This document shows, one piece after another, positions 9,517 through 17,190 of a DNA stretch of 64,000 bases. The notes under the pieces were generated by a model. The model was not told the DNA's origin. It saw nothing but the letters and a program-made list of their open reading frames with translations, and ran no database searches. How positions within the stretch are numbered: the stretch's first letter is position 1; the number at the start of each line of letters is the position of its first letter. The position numbers and the translations under genes were made by a program. The DNA lies in assembly GCA_021296235.1 (NCBI GenBank), contig JAGWAS010000002.1:62001-126000 (forward strand), given 5' to 3'. Origin of the DNA: Paracoccaceae bacterium. GTDB taxonomy: Bacteria; Pseudomonadota; Alphaproteobacteria; Rhodobacterales; Rhodobacteraceae.

Positions 9517-9994
9517 CAAAAGTTACTTGAAAATATGGCATTAAAACATTGATAACATATAATATGTTTGATATTCTACGATAGCGATGCGTCAAAATTG
9601 CTTTGACGAAACACAGTGCCGAGCAACAGCACAACGACGCATTGCATAGGCTTCGAAGGTTTGGTTTTCTTGAATCCAATCGGTAACGATGGTCGATTGA
9701 TCGAATTGCATCCGTTCAAACAACCGGCAAAATTGGTTGGCGCAGACCAGAAAAGAGCACATGTTCGGAGCCGATGGCGTTCGGAATGTCCTGTTTTGTC
9801 GGCGGAATGCAGCAGGACACGCCGTTTTATTAGCCCTAAACCGTGAATTTCAGTGACGCTTGCCGAACGGCGGTGGCAGGCAAACCGGCGCAACTGTTGC
9901 CGCTACGGTTGCAATGGCGTGTTGGCGGCTGTAGTGGCGTTGCGCCGACGGCAACATATGTTTGCTGCAACAAATTGAAATTCGGAGATCAACA
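9517..9994. other. Intergenic region holC-ndk, no supported gene
   Basis: Nearly 480 bases without a convincing reading frame; open frames here are short, lack ribosome binding sites and have random-looking composition. The left part is AT-rich and holds one near-perfect palindrome (listed separately). The right part, about 9880-9960, is rich in GCC/GGC words that could fold into several weak hairpins. The last bases carry GGAG eight bases before the ndk GTG. Confidence 0.5.
9554..9568. promoter_or_regulatory. 15-base palindrome with embedded -10-like TATAAT
   Basis: AACATAT and ATATGTT form perfect 7-base arms around one central A, and TATAAT at 9558-9563 is a perfect -10 hexamer. I see no convincing -35 at the right distance (TGGCAT at 9536 is weak). 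It could be an operator overlapping a promoter that reads toward ndk, or chance in AT-rich DNA. Confidence 0.35.
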
Positions 9995-10414
9995 GTGACC
10001 GAACGCACCCTGTCGATAATCAAGCCTGATGCCACACGCCGCAACCTCACCGGCAAAATCAATTCCATGCTTGAGGGGGCAGGTCTTCGGATAGTGGCGC
10101 AGAGGCGGTTGAGCCTAACCGGTGTTCAGGCCGAAAAATTCTACGAGGTGCACCGGGATCGACCCTTCTTCGGTGAACTGTGTGAGTTCATGACCTCCGG
10201 TCCGGTCGTCGTTCAGGTGCTGGAAGGGAACGGAGCGATTGCACTGAACCGAAGGGTTATGGGCGCGACAAACCCGGCCGATGCCGAGCCGGGAACAATC
10301 AGAAGGGAACTGGCCATTTCCCTGACAGAGAATTCGGTTCACGGATCTGACGGGCCAGAAACTGCGGCAATCGAGATTTCGTTCTTTTTCGCTGAGGTGG
10401 ACATTCCTGGTTAA
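9995..10414 (+). CDS. ndk: Nucleoside diphosphate kinase
   Basis: Ndk moves the gamma phosphate between nucleoside di- and triphosphates through a phospho-histidine. The 139-residue product from the GTG at 9995 begins [16 protein letters not shown], the classical strand-loop of the family, and contains the active-site NSVHGSD motif with the catalytic histidine. GGAG sits eight bases before the GTG, so this start is preferred over the in-frame TTG at 9962. It lies alone downstream of pepA-holC after about 480 bases; in Rhodobacterales ndk is usually close to these genes. Confidence 0.95.
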   Translation: MTERTLSIIKPDATRRNLTGKINSMLEGAGLRIVAQRRLSLTGVQAEKFYEVHRDRPFFGELCEFMTSGPVVVQVLEGNGAIALNRRVMGATNPADAEPGTIRRELAISLTENSVHGSDGPETAAIEISFFFAEVDIPG

Positions 10415-10483
10415 GGATTCCAACCGCCGAGCGGCGGCATCGCGCACTTGACCGGGGAGGCAGACGTCACTATGCGCAATGAT

Positions 10484-10559
10484 GGGCCCGTAGCTCAATG
10501 GTTAGAGCAGAGCGCTCATAACGCTTTGGTTGGGGGTTCGAGTCCCTCCGGGCCTACCA
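10484..10559 (+). tRNA. tRNA with CAT anticodon (probably tRNA-Ile2, possibly elongator tRNA-Met)
   Basis: A complete 76-base cloverleaf with encoded CCA. Acceptor GGGCCCG pairs with CGGGCCT, with one G-U at position 1-72. The D arm is GCTC...GAGC, the anticodon loop CTCATAA gives CAT, and the T loop is TTCGAGT. Acceptor pairs C4-G69 and C5-G68 and the D-loop resemble tRNA-Ile2, in which lysidine at C34 makes the tRNA read AUA. Elongator methionine tRNA cannot be excluded by eye. The last six bases are shared with the end of the opposite-strand histidine kinase gene. Confidence 0.85.
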
Positions 10560-11942
10560 TCCACCGTTTTCTTCCAAGCCTTCAGGGGTTTCGTCTTGAC
10601 GCGGGTCCTTTGCCGGCAACGTCAACACAGCCTTCAGGCCTCCAAGTGATTTGCTCGACGACAATTCCAATGAACCGCCGTGGCCAACGGCAACATCCCT
10701 AGCAATTGTCAGCCCGAGTCCCACACCGCTTCCTTTGTCCAGATTGCGTGCGGGATCCAACCGTGTGAACGGTCTCATGGCCTCAGCGCGTCTGTCGGCC
10801 GGAATACCCGATCCATTGTCCTCAACGATGAACCGAACATTTGATCCCTTAAACTCAACCGTCAGGCGGCAACTTGCGGCATAGCTGCCAGCGTTTCCGA
10901 TTAGATTCTCAAGGGCGCGCGTAACCGCAACCGGCCGAGCATTCAGCAGAACATTGCGGGCAATTCCGTCACTTTTTGCCAAGCTGATATCCTGTCCCGC
11001 AGTGGACGCCCTCGTTGTCAACGTCTCCGCCAATTCAACTGCAGAAATCAACTCGAACTCCTCAGTTGACGCATCTCTGGTGAATTCAAGCAACTCGTTG
11101 ACCATGAAGGTCATGTTCCTGACATCGGAAATCAACATCTTGGTTTGAGGTGTTGCTGCGAATGTTTCCAGTCCGATCCGGAGTCTTGTCAAGGGAGTGC
11201 GCAGATCATGTCCTATGTTCGACAACATCTGCGTTCGTTGCTCCATGTGCGTCTCAATACTCTTCCTCATGTCAAGGAAAGCCGCCGTTGCTTCACGGAC
11301 CTCGGTTGCACCTGAAACGCTAAGTTCCAAATGTCTGCCCTGACCAAATGCCTTCGAAGCCCGGGCAAGCCGGATTATTGGTCGCAGTTGATTTTTCAGA
11401 AACAAGTAGGCGATCAATGTCATCACAATTCCAGCGAAAAGCATTAGCACGAGCAACTGGTGTGGATTTGAAGGGGACAGGTTCCTCCTGTTCAGCAAGA
11501 TCAATGCGTCGCCATGAGGCGTGGAAGCTCTAATTTCAACCCGCGATCCGTCTTCCTTGAGCAGGTTGATCGATACTATGCTCGGAATGGCGGCCCGAAG
11601 GCTGTCGATGACAATCCTGCCCGAAAAATCTACGAACAACCGTTGGTCCGGCAATTCGGTTGCATGTTCATCAACAATCGAAACCAGCATGTTGACAGGC
11701 ACGGTTATCGGAGTGATTCTGTCCATTGCCTCGGCAATGTTCTGTGCCGAACTGATCCGGGACAGAACCAGACGCACGTGCGGCTCCACATTGGCCACCA
11801 TCTGCCGTGTTACCCGATCAAAATGGCGCTGGATGATTATGGCGGCGAAGACAAGCTGGATCATGATGACCGGAAACAGCAATATTAAAATCGCCCGGCC
11901 CCTAAGTCCTTTTGGAACAATGGATTTCAGCATTGCAAACAT
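10554..11942 (-). CDS. EnvZ-like membrane sensor histidine kinase (orphan)
   Basis: Membrane two-component sensor of 462 residues. It has one membrane helix at about 17-38, a periplasmic domain to about 160, a second helix at 163-183, a HAMP linker (LRPIIRLARASKAF), a dimerisation/phosphoacceptor domain with GHDLRTPLTRLR (His245) and an ATPase domain with ENLIGNA, VEDNGSGIP and GSGVGLGLT. The layout matches the EnvZ/OmpR class. No response regulator lies beside it: upstream is a divergent MBL-fold gene and downstream a convergent tRNA whose 3' end it overlaps. The stimulus is not deducible. An in-frame ATG three codons in is an alternative start. Confidence 0.85.
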   Translation of the reverse strand: MFAMLKSIVPKGLRGRAILILLFPVIMIQLVFAAIIIQRHFDRVTRQMVANVEPHVRLVLSRISSAQNIAEAMDRITPITVPVNMLVSIVDEHATELPDQRLFVDFSGRIVIDSLRAAIPSIVSINLLKEDGSRVEIRASTPHGDALILLNRRNLSPSNPHQLLVLMLFAGIVMTLIAYLFLKNQLRPIIRLARASKAFGQGRHLELSVSGATEVREATAAFLDMRKSIETHMEQRTQMLSNIGHDLRTPLTRLRIGLETFAATPQTKMLISDVRNMTFMVNELLEFTRDASTEEFELISAVELAETLTTRASTAGQDISLAKSDGIARNVLLNARPVAVTRALENLIGNAGSYAASCRLTVEFKGSNVRFIVEDNGSGIPADRRAEAMRPFTRLDPARNLDKGSGVGLGLTIARDVAVGHGGSLELSSSKSLGGLKAVLTLPAKDPRQDETPEGLEENGGW

Positions 11943-12023
11943 TGATCTGCCCGAAGGTGCTTCACGACCTCTCGCTCGCCGCGTCCAATTGTCTCATGCA
12001 ACAGGTGGGGAATCCAAGATGAA

Positions 12024-12971
12024 TTGCGCCATGGTGCCGGAACGTTGAAGGGCGATTGCAAACCCCGGAAAGACGCGCCGGCGACGACGGTTTCCAGTGA
12101 AGCACTTCGTTGCATCGTCGCGCCGAATGCGTCAGCCATGACAAATTTTGGCACCAACACCTATCTGGTTATTGGAAAAACGCAAATTGCAGTCATAGAT
12201 CCGGGCCCCGATGACGACCGCCACCTAGAGAGGATCCTGTCCCATGCGAGCCCTTCTTGCCGCATTTCAAAGATCTTTGTTACGCATCCGCATGTTGATC
12301 ACACCGGGCTCGCAGTCAGGTTGGCTCATGAGACCGGGGCTGATGTGTTGGCTCATTCGGGTGCATCAGGTGCTTGTTCGAAGCGCATGCGGAAGTTGGC
12401 CGAAGAATTCGCTCTGGGTGGTGGCGAAGGCATCGATCGGGAATTCGAGCCGGACAGGAGATTGATCGACGGCGAATTGACCTGGTGCGATGACTGGAGT
12501 TTCGAAGCAGTTTGGACACCGGGTCATACCGCCAACCACATGTGCTATGCATGGAGGGAAGCAGGAATCCTTTTCTCCGGAGATCATGTGATGGGATGGT
12601 CGACAACCGTTGTTTCACCGCCTCACGGCGATATGGGGGACTTTATGGCGTCACTTGATAGGCTCATGCAGCGGCAGGATGAAATGTTGCTCCCGGGTCA
12701 CGGCGGGCGGGTATTGGCTCCTGTTGCTGAAATCAAAGCTCAGCAGTTGCACCGAAGGGAGCGCGAAGCCCAGATTCTGCATGTGTTGAGTTGTGGATTG
12801 AACAGTGTCGGTGAAATTGCTGGGAGAATCTATTCTGGACTTCCCGTTCGACTTGCAGCAGCTGCCGAGAGAACGGTATTGGCGCACCTTCTTGATTTGT
12901 GGGCCCGGGAACGGGCTGAGGCATTTTGCTGCGATGGACTTGGGAGACCCTGTTTCCGGCTGGTGGATTGA
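12024..12971 (+). CDS. MBL-fold metallo-hydrolase (LACTB2-like)
   Basis: Metallo-beta-lactamase-fold hydrolase of about 315 residues. The substrate loop NFGTNTYLV, the metal motif THPHVDHTG, the GHTANHMC histidine, the SGDHVM aspartate and the LLPGHGG histidine are all present in order. A C-terminal winged-helix-like extension follows (HRREREAQILHVLSC). This combination matches the LACTB2-type group often annotated as hydroxyacylglutathione hydrolase-like; relatives act on thioesters or nucleic acids, so the substrate is open. No ATG lies near the start: the TTG at 12024, or another TTG at 12045, gives a normal N-terminus, while the first ATG (near 12138) would cut the fold. Confidence 0.8.
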   Translation: MRHGAGTLKGDCKPRKDAPATTVSSEALRCIVAPNASAMTNFGTNTYLVIGKTQIAVIDPGPDDDRHLERILSHASPSCRISKIFVTHPHVDHTGLAVRLAHETGADVLAHSGASGACSKRMRKLAEEFALGGGEGIDREFEPDRRLIDGELTWCDDWSFEAVWTPGHTANHMCYAWREAGILFSGDHVMGWSTTVVSPPHGDMGDFMASLDRLMQRQDEMLLPGHGGRVLAPVAEIKAQQLHRREREAQILHVLSCGLNSVGEIAGRIYSGLPVRLAAAAERTVLAHLLDLWARERAEAFCCDGLGRPCFRLVD

Positions 12972-13153
12972 TGCCGCATTTCGGTCCAAAACAGTTGGTG
13001 TTCACTGAATTACATGAACAAGGGGGCATGGAACCTCCCGAAAGGCGGTTTTGCTGCTCATTGGCAGTCGCCAATTGTCTTGAATCGGATCAGCTTAACT
13101 CTGGTTGAATTTCGGTGGACGCCAAGTTTTGTCTCTGCTAGCAGGCACGTTGA

Positions 13154-13228
13154 TCCGGCGTAGCTCAGCGGTAGAGCAGTTGACTGTTAATCAATTGGTC
13201 GCAGGTTCGAATCCTGCCGCCGGAGCCA
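13154..13228 (+). tRNA. tRNA-Asn (GTT)
   Basis: A 75-base cloverleaf with encoded CCA. Acceptor TCCGGCG pairs with CGCCGGA, the D arm is GCTCAGCGGTAGAGC, the anticodon loop CTGTTAA gives GTT, the T loop is TTCGAAT and the discriminator base is G. All stems pair. It stands alone on the plus strand between the MBL-fold gene and dtd. Confidence 0.95.
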
Positions 13229-13979
13229 CAAAATCAAATACATAAGCAGTTCTACTTGTGACACGATTGCATGAAGCGGGTATGTCACATAGCTTGCACG
13301 CTTTCACACATGGGAGGCGGCAAGGCGGAAAAACACATCATTCCGGGAAGCAGGATCCACGTTTGCAATCGTGAATGCAGTTCGGTTTGGCAATTTTCGG
13401 CGTATCTTGACTGCCAAAACCGCCGGTTCGACAAGCAGGAAAAAATTCTATCGTATGCAAAAGCACTCGCACTCTGGTCACAATCTGGCACGGAGCCGAT
13501 ATTCGTTGCGTATTTGCCAAGGGATGGAATTGCGGACAATCTTGCTACTTGCCGAATTGAAACAATGCCTGCATGTGTTTTTTTGAACCCTCCGAAACTT
13601 CCCAAATGCTCCTGAGAATTTCCGGAAGGTCGCGCTTGGCACCGTCGCGACTGCCGGTGAGTGGAATTCGGTGCCACCATTGCGGCATCGTCTCGAACAC
13701 AGTCTCAACACTTGATGGAACTTCTTCGATTTCCACCGAAAGATAGAGCTCTGCCTCCTCAAGATTGCTTCAATCTCCCGGCACAAACCGCAATTGGTTG
13801 AGTCAGATATCAAGCTGGGTCGGCATTCACGGCAATGGAGCGAACGGTTTTGGCACCAAAAGTTATGTTGATCTATTGTGTCATAGACAGATGTCAGAAA
13901 TCGATCGTAAATGATTGTGCAAGTGGTTTATCCTATTCGCTGAAACCATGATCTGGGGCACAAATCGGTGTGGCTGGTG
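13229..13979. other. Intergenic region tRNA-Asn to dtd, possible decayed small gene
   Basis: About 750 bases with no intact recognised gene. The plus-strand frame 13271-13615 (114 codons) has no family resemblance and no good ribosome binding site. The minus strand holds two abutting open stretches (13927 down to about 13770, and 13769 down to 13545) that read as one protein if a single frameshift is allowed; see the separate entry. Confidence 0.4.
13545..13769 (-). pseudogene. Possible frameshifted small gene downstream of dtd
   Basis: The minus-strand frame here is open for 74 codons and protein-like in composition: an acidic amphipathic start (EEAELYLSVEIEEVPSS), a tryptophan pair (MPQWWHRIPL) and a charged C-terminal helix (DLPEILRSIWEVSEGSK). 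Its only canonical start is a GTG at 13736 without a well-placed ribosome site. Just upstream a neighbouring frame, open from 13927, carries HCREC and NCGLC, a possible zinc-ribbon cysteine set, and ends REIEAIL exactly where this frame begins. One indel near 13770 would join them. It may be a broken gene, a sequencing error or chance; I recognise no family. Confidence 0.3.
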
Positions 13980-14420
13980 TCAATTGATGTCGAGCCAAAT
14001 CGTAACAGGTCCGTCATTGGTAAGGTTGACTGACATTTCGGCTCCGAATTCACCAGTTCTGACATCCCGACAATGCAAGCGTGCCTCCGCAACAAACCTG
14101 TCGTAGAGGCGACTTCCCAGTTCGGGGCCCGCGACTTGTGAAAATCCCGGCCGGTTTCCCTTCTTTGTATCCGCCCCAAGGGTGAATTGGCTGACGATTA
14201 GCATTGAGCCACCCGCATCAATCAGCGATCGATTCATCCTACCGTTTGCGTCCCTGAAAATCCTGAGGCGAATTGTTCTTCCCGCCGCCTTGACGGCAGT
14301 TTCTTCCGTGTCGGTCTCCATGGCACAAACAAAGACAAGGAGGCCGGGACCAATTTCGCTGATTGTCTGCGAATCTACGACTACACTGGCTGACGTAACC
14401 CTTTGTATCAAGCAGAGCAT
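13980..14420 (-). CDS. dtd: D-aminoacyl-tRNA deacylase
   Basis: Dtd removes D-amino acids wrongly attached to tRNA. The 146-residue protein starts MLCLIQRVTSASV, the usual first strand, and holds the catalytic SQFTLGADTKKGNRP region (normally SQFTLxAD..KGxRP) and a C-terminal NDGPVTIWLD (family NxGPVTxxLD). Both cross-subunit motifs are therefore intact. The ATG overlaps by 13 bases the end of a small upstream frame that appears frameshifted, which suggests an operon pair. Confidence 0.95.
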   Translation of the reverse strand: MLCLIQRVTSASVVVDSQTISEIGPGLLVFVCAMETDTEETAVKAAGRTIRLRIFRDANGRMNRSLIDAGGSMLIVSQFTLGADTKKGNRPGFSQVAGPELGSRLYDRFVAEARLHCRDVRTGEFGAEMSVNLTNDGPVTIWLDIN

Positions 14421-14718
14421 TTCAGATTGTTATCATTGATCTCCGCCGCCAACTCAACATGTGGCAGCAAGTTGTTGTTGAAATCCCTGGGTCCGGGAAG
14501 TTCAACTTCAATCACAAGAATTGATCCAGGGAAACACCAATTTGGAGGGATATTGGTCCACAACCGTACCTTCCGGACGGACGTGGGCCAAAGGGGGTTG
14601 CGTTTTTGCCTTCAAGGAGCCATTGGTTGGCACCGTCACGGAGTGCCGGTTTCCATGACATTCCAAGGACCGAGGACACCGGAAGATCGGGTGCTGTAGA
14701 AGGAACCTCATGAATCAC
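14408..14718 (-). pseudogene. Possible frameshifted small gene overlapping the dtd start
   Basis: Two minus-strand frames form a plausible single protein of about 100 residues. The first runs from ATG 14718 (MIHEVPSTAPDLPVSSVLG, then KNATPFGPRPSG). The second carries on in another frame with KVRLWTNIPPNWCFPGSI, LVIEVELPGPRDF and LPHVELAAEIN, stopping with a TGA inside the dtd start. The second part is open for about 65 codons and looks clearly protein-like. The switch would lie near 14555-14575. Start EVPS and a later RDGA recur in the suspect frame on the other side of dtd. The upstream end overlaps the divergent rnd start. No family recognised. Confidence 0.35.
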
Positions 14719-15894
14719 GGTGGCAAGGAAGAAATCAGTCCAATCACGGCAACGCGGGCGCTTGAGGAATTCTGCCGCAGGGCCGCCAGTTTTCCTTACT
14801 TGACCGTTGACACCGAATTCGTTGGGGAGGGTTGCTACTATCCGCGACTGTGCCTTGTGCAGCTTGCTGTGGCTGGTGATGGTCCGGAGTGCGCCGTTGC
14901 GGTTGATCCACTTTCACCTGAACTCAGTTTGGAACCGCTGCACAGATTGTTTTCCGACGCTTCGGTCATCAAGGTATTCCATGCGGCTCGGCAGGATCTT
15001 GCAATATTTTTTCATGAATTTGGATCGCTCCCGGAACCGGTATTTGACACGCAGCTGGCGGCGATGGTCTGTGGATACGGGCAAAGCATTGGCTACGAAG
15101 CATTGGTAAACGACATTGTGGGGAAACAAATCGACAAGTCGGCGAGGCTGTTGGATTGGGAAAGAAGGCCGCTGCCGCAAAAGCTGCTCCGATATGCGTT
15201 GGATGACGTGATCCATCTGCGGGCGGTGCATCTCAAACTGACGGAACGCATGAGAAAATTGGGTCGAACGCAATGGATCAGGGACGAATTGAATGTACTT
15301 GCCGATCCCGAAACCTATCGATCCGATCCTCGAAACGCCTGGAAAAAAGTAAAAAAACTCAAGAACAACGGAAAATATCTGGCAGTTCTGCGTGAACTTG
15401 CCGCCTTTCGCGAGGAGTATGCCCGCTCATTGAATCGGCCAAAAAACCGAATCCTGACTGACGATGCCTTGATGCACCTTGCGGATGCAAGACCGCTCAA
15501 TGCGGCGCAATTGTCAGGTTCGAGGTTGTTGATGAGCCGCGCCAAGCGCGGCGAATTGGCCGAAGGAATTATCAGGGCAATTCGCGTGGGGGTGGAGGTG
15601 CCGCGGGAAAACTGGCCAAGATTGCAGCGGAAACCCGATAAACCAATGAATGGTGCCGCATTCGAATTGATGCGTGTTCTGCTGAAGGTGCGGTCCAAAG
15701 AACTCGGTGTTGCCGAGCAGGTAATTGCAACCTCAGATGACCTCAGGCGGCTTGCGTCGGGAGATTCCGATGCCAAGCAAATGTTGGGATGGAGGAGGGA
15801 CGTGTTCGGAAATGACGCCTTGAAGATCTATGAGGGCCGCCTGGCAATAGCGGTCAATGGCCAAAGGCTTAATCTTGTCGAGCCTAAAGTATGA
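14710..15894 (+). CDS. rnd: Ribonuclease D
   Basis: RNase D is a 3'-5' exoribonuclease that matures tRNA 3' ends. The 394-residue product has the DEDDy exonuclease core: DTEF (Exo I, about residue 35), a KVFHAARQDL stretch (Exo II) and YALDDV (Exo III with the catalytic tyrosine and aspartate). A DWERRPL segment precedes Exo III, as DWSRRPL does in typical family members. A C-terminal HRDC-type region follows from about residue 215. The ATG at 14710 follows GGAACC weakly. It converges with and overlaps by 11 bases the lipoprotein gene on the other strand. Confidence 0.94.
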   Translation: MNHGGKEEISPITATRALEEFCRRAASFPYLTVDTEFVGEGCYYPRLCLVQLAVAGDGPECAVAVDPLSPELSLEPLHRLFSDASVIKVFHAARQDLAIFFHEFGSLPEPVFDTQLAAMVCGYGQSIGYEALVNDIVGKQIDKSARLLDWERRPLPQKLLRYALDDVIHLRAVHLKLTERMRKLGRTQWIRDELNVLADPETYRSDPRNAWKKVKKLKNNGKYLAVLRELAAFREEYARSLNRPKNRILTDDALMHLADARPLNAAQLSGSRLLMSRAKRGELAEGIIRAIRVGVEVPRENWPRLQRKPDKPMNGAAFELMRVLLKVRSKELGVAEQVIATSDDLRRLASGDSDAKQMLGWRRDVFGNDALKIYEGRLAIAVNGQRLNLVEPKV

Positions 15895-16357
15895 TCACCT
15901 GTTCATTAACAGCGCCAATCACACGCACTGACTGAACACCTTCAAGTTGCCTTTCCGTCAAGGTCGTCGCAACTGAAATTTCCCTACTTTGCTCAGAACC
16001 CGTTTCGACCTCGCCATCTGGTGCGTTGGCCCTCAGTTCCAATACCAATTCGCCGTCAACAGGCTTTCCTTCATTCACCGGAACAAGGGCAGCGTCGTAA
16101 TAGCCAAATGTTGACGGAATTCCTGTTGCAATCAAAATGATGCTGCCGCCGCCGCCGAACGGTTGTGCCTGAACGCCTGAGATCACCGGAATGAGTTCCC
16201 GTTCATCTTGCACGGCAGTTACCGCCAACTCCGTTTCCGGCTCCGTGTTGGTTTGAAACCAGTTCAACGGATTCAGTCGACCTGAATCAACGGTTGAGCC
16301 TGAGCATCCGGACAAAAATACAGCAGCTGCGGCCATTGCAATAACGGTTGCTCTCAT
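15884..16357 (-). CDS. Conserved outer-membrane-type lipoprotein of unknown function
   Basis: A 157-residue protein with a lipoprotein signal peptide (MRATVIAMAAAAVFLSGC) and a clear lipobox LSGC, so the mature chain is tethered through Cys18. After it come an RLNPLNWF patch and a compact acidic beta-rich domain with no catalytic motif. Short lipoproteins with an R-NP-NWF patch just after the lipid cysteine are widespread in Rhodobacteraceae; their role is unknown to me. It overlaps rnd tail to tail by 11 bases, so transcription from one could interfere with the other. Confidence 0.75.
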   Translation of the reverse strand: MRATVIAMAAAAVFLSGCSGSTVDSGRLNPLNWFQTNTEPETELAVTAVQDERELIPVISGVQAQPFGGGGSIILIATGIPSTFGYYDAALVPVNEGKPVDGELVLELRANAPDGEVETGSEQSREISVATTLTERQLEGVQSVRVIGAVNEQVIIL

Positions 16358-16716
16358 GTCATAAATCCTGTCATGTTACCTCGCTCGTCCGCGCAGTTGT
16401 CGACGCGGTTGCGGACATCTTGCTCAAATTGCGGTAATTGTCAATATTTTCAATTTCCCGTTAAGCCCGTACGCTTGGAGTTTCGGCCTCATTTGATCGC
16501 TGTTGGCAGTTTGGGCAATCGCGGATATGGATGCCGCTTGATGCACAATGACCGGATCAGACATCTTGAACGGCGTTCTGGAGCGGTTTTGAAGGACAAC
16601 TGCAAAGCCGAATGATACACAGCAGCAAATGCAGGAATGGTTTGGAAAATCGCATTTTCAAGATTGCGGCAAAGGAACGCAGCTTGATCTTTTTGCTAAA
16701 GCTTGGGTATTGAAGA
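16358..16716. other. Intergenic region lipoprotein-sufE, no supported gene
   Basis: About 360 bases between two divergent genes. It must hold the promoters for the lipoprotein and for sufE. I see no convincing reading frame, RNA structure or paired -35/-10 elements. The AT-rich segment around 16440-16460 is the best candidate for promoter DNA. Confidence 0.4.
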
Positions 16717-17190
16717 ATGGCGACTGATGCATTCGAAGCCATCGCAGAGGATTTTGATTTCCTTGACGAATGGGAAGACAGATACCGCTATGTGATCGAC
16801 CTCGGCCGCGGCATGGATCCGATTGAAGAAGGGTTGCGAACGGACTGGTCAAGGGTTGAGGGTTGCGCAAGCCAAGTATGGATCGTGCCTGAAATTGGCT
16901 GGGACACCGGAATTCCGGCGTTCAATTTTCGTGGCGACAGCGACGCATTGATAGTGCGGGGATTGATTGCAATATTGCGTTCCCTCTACAACGGTTTGAG
17001 CGTTTCCGAGGTTCTTGAGGTCGATGCGCGTTTGGAAATTGGCCGCCTTGGGTTGGATTCTCATCTTTCCTCGCAGCGGTCAAATGGACTGGTTTCCATG
17101 ATTGGACGCATCAGGGAACTGGCCAAGGGCGCCTTGGCGGAACGTCGGGAACTGACGCCTGCAGGAACGTTAGAGAATGCTGGAGGATGA
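16717..17190 (+). CDS. sufE: Cysteine desulfuration protein SufE
   Basis: SufE accepts persulfide sulfur from the cysteine desulfurase SufS and passes it to the SufBCD scaffold for Fe-S cluster assembly. The 157-residue protein has the family core: an acidic N-terminal helix (FDFLDEWEDRYRYVIDLG) and the persulfide cysteine in VEGCASQVW at about residue 51, followed by the SGDSDALIVRGLIAIL-like helix (here RGDSDALIVRGLIAIL). No other suf gene lies nearby. Its 3' end overlaps by 14 bases the homocysteine methyltransferase gene, so the two are probably co-transcribed. Confidence 0.93.
   Translation: MATDAFEAIAEDFDFLDEWEDRYRYVIDLGRGMDPIEEGLRTDWSRVEGCASQVWIVPEIGWDTGIPAFNFRGDSDALIVRGLIAILRSLYNGLSVSEVLEVDARLEIGRLGLDSHLSSQRSNGLVSMIGRIRELAKGALAERRELTPAGTLENAGG

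Noticed and set aside
9576..9893. 105-codon minus-strand frame between holC and ndk
   Set aside because: Composition looks random and start context is poor; likely chance in a non-coding region.
13271..13615. 114-codon plus-strand frame after tRNA-Asn
   Set aside because: Cysteine-rich, no ribosome site, no family features, and it overlaps a more protein-like minus-strand frame.
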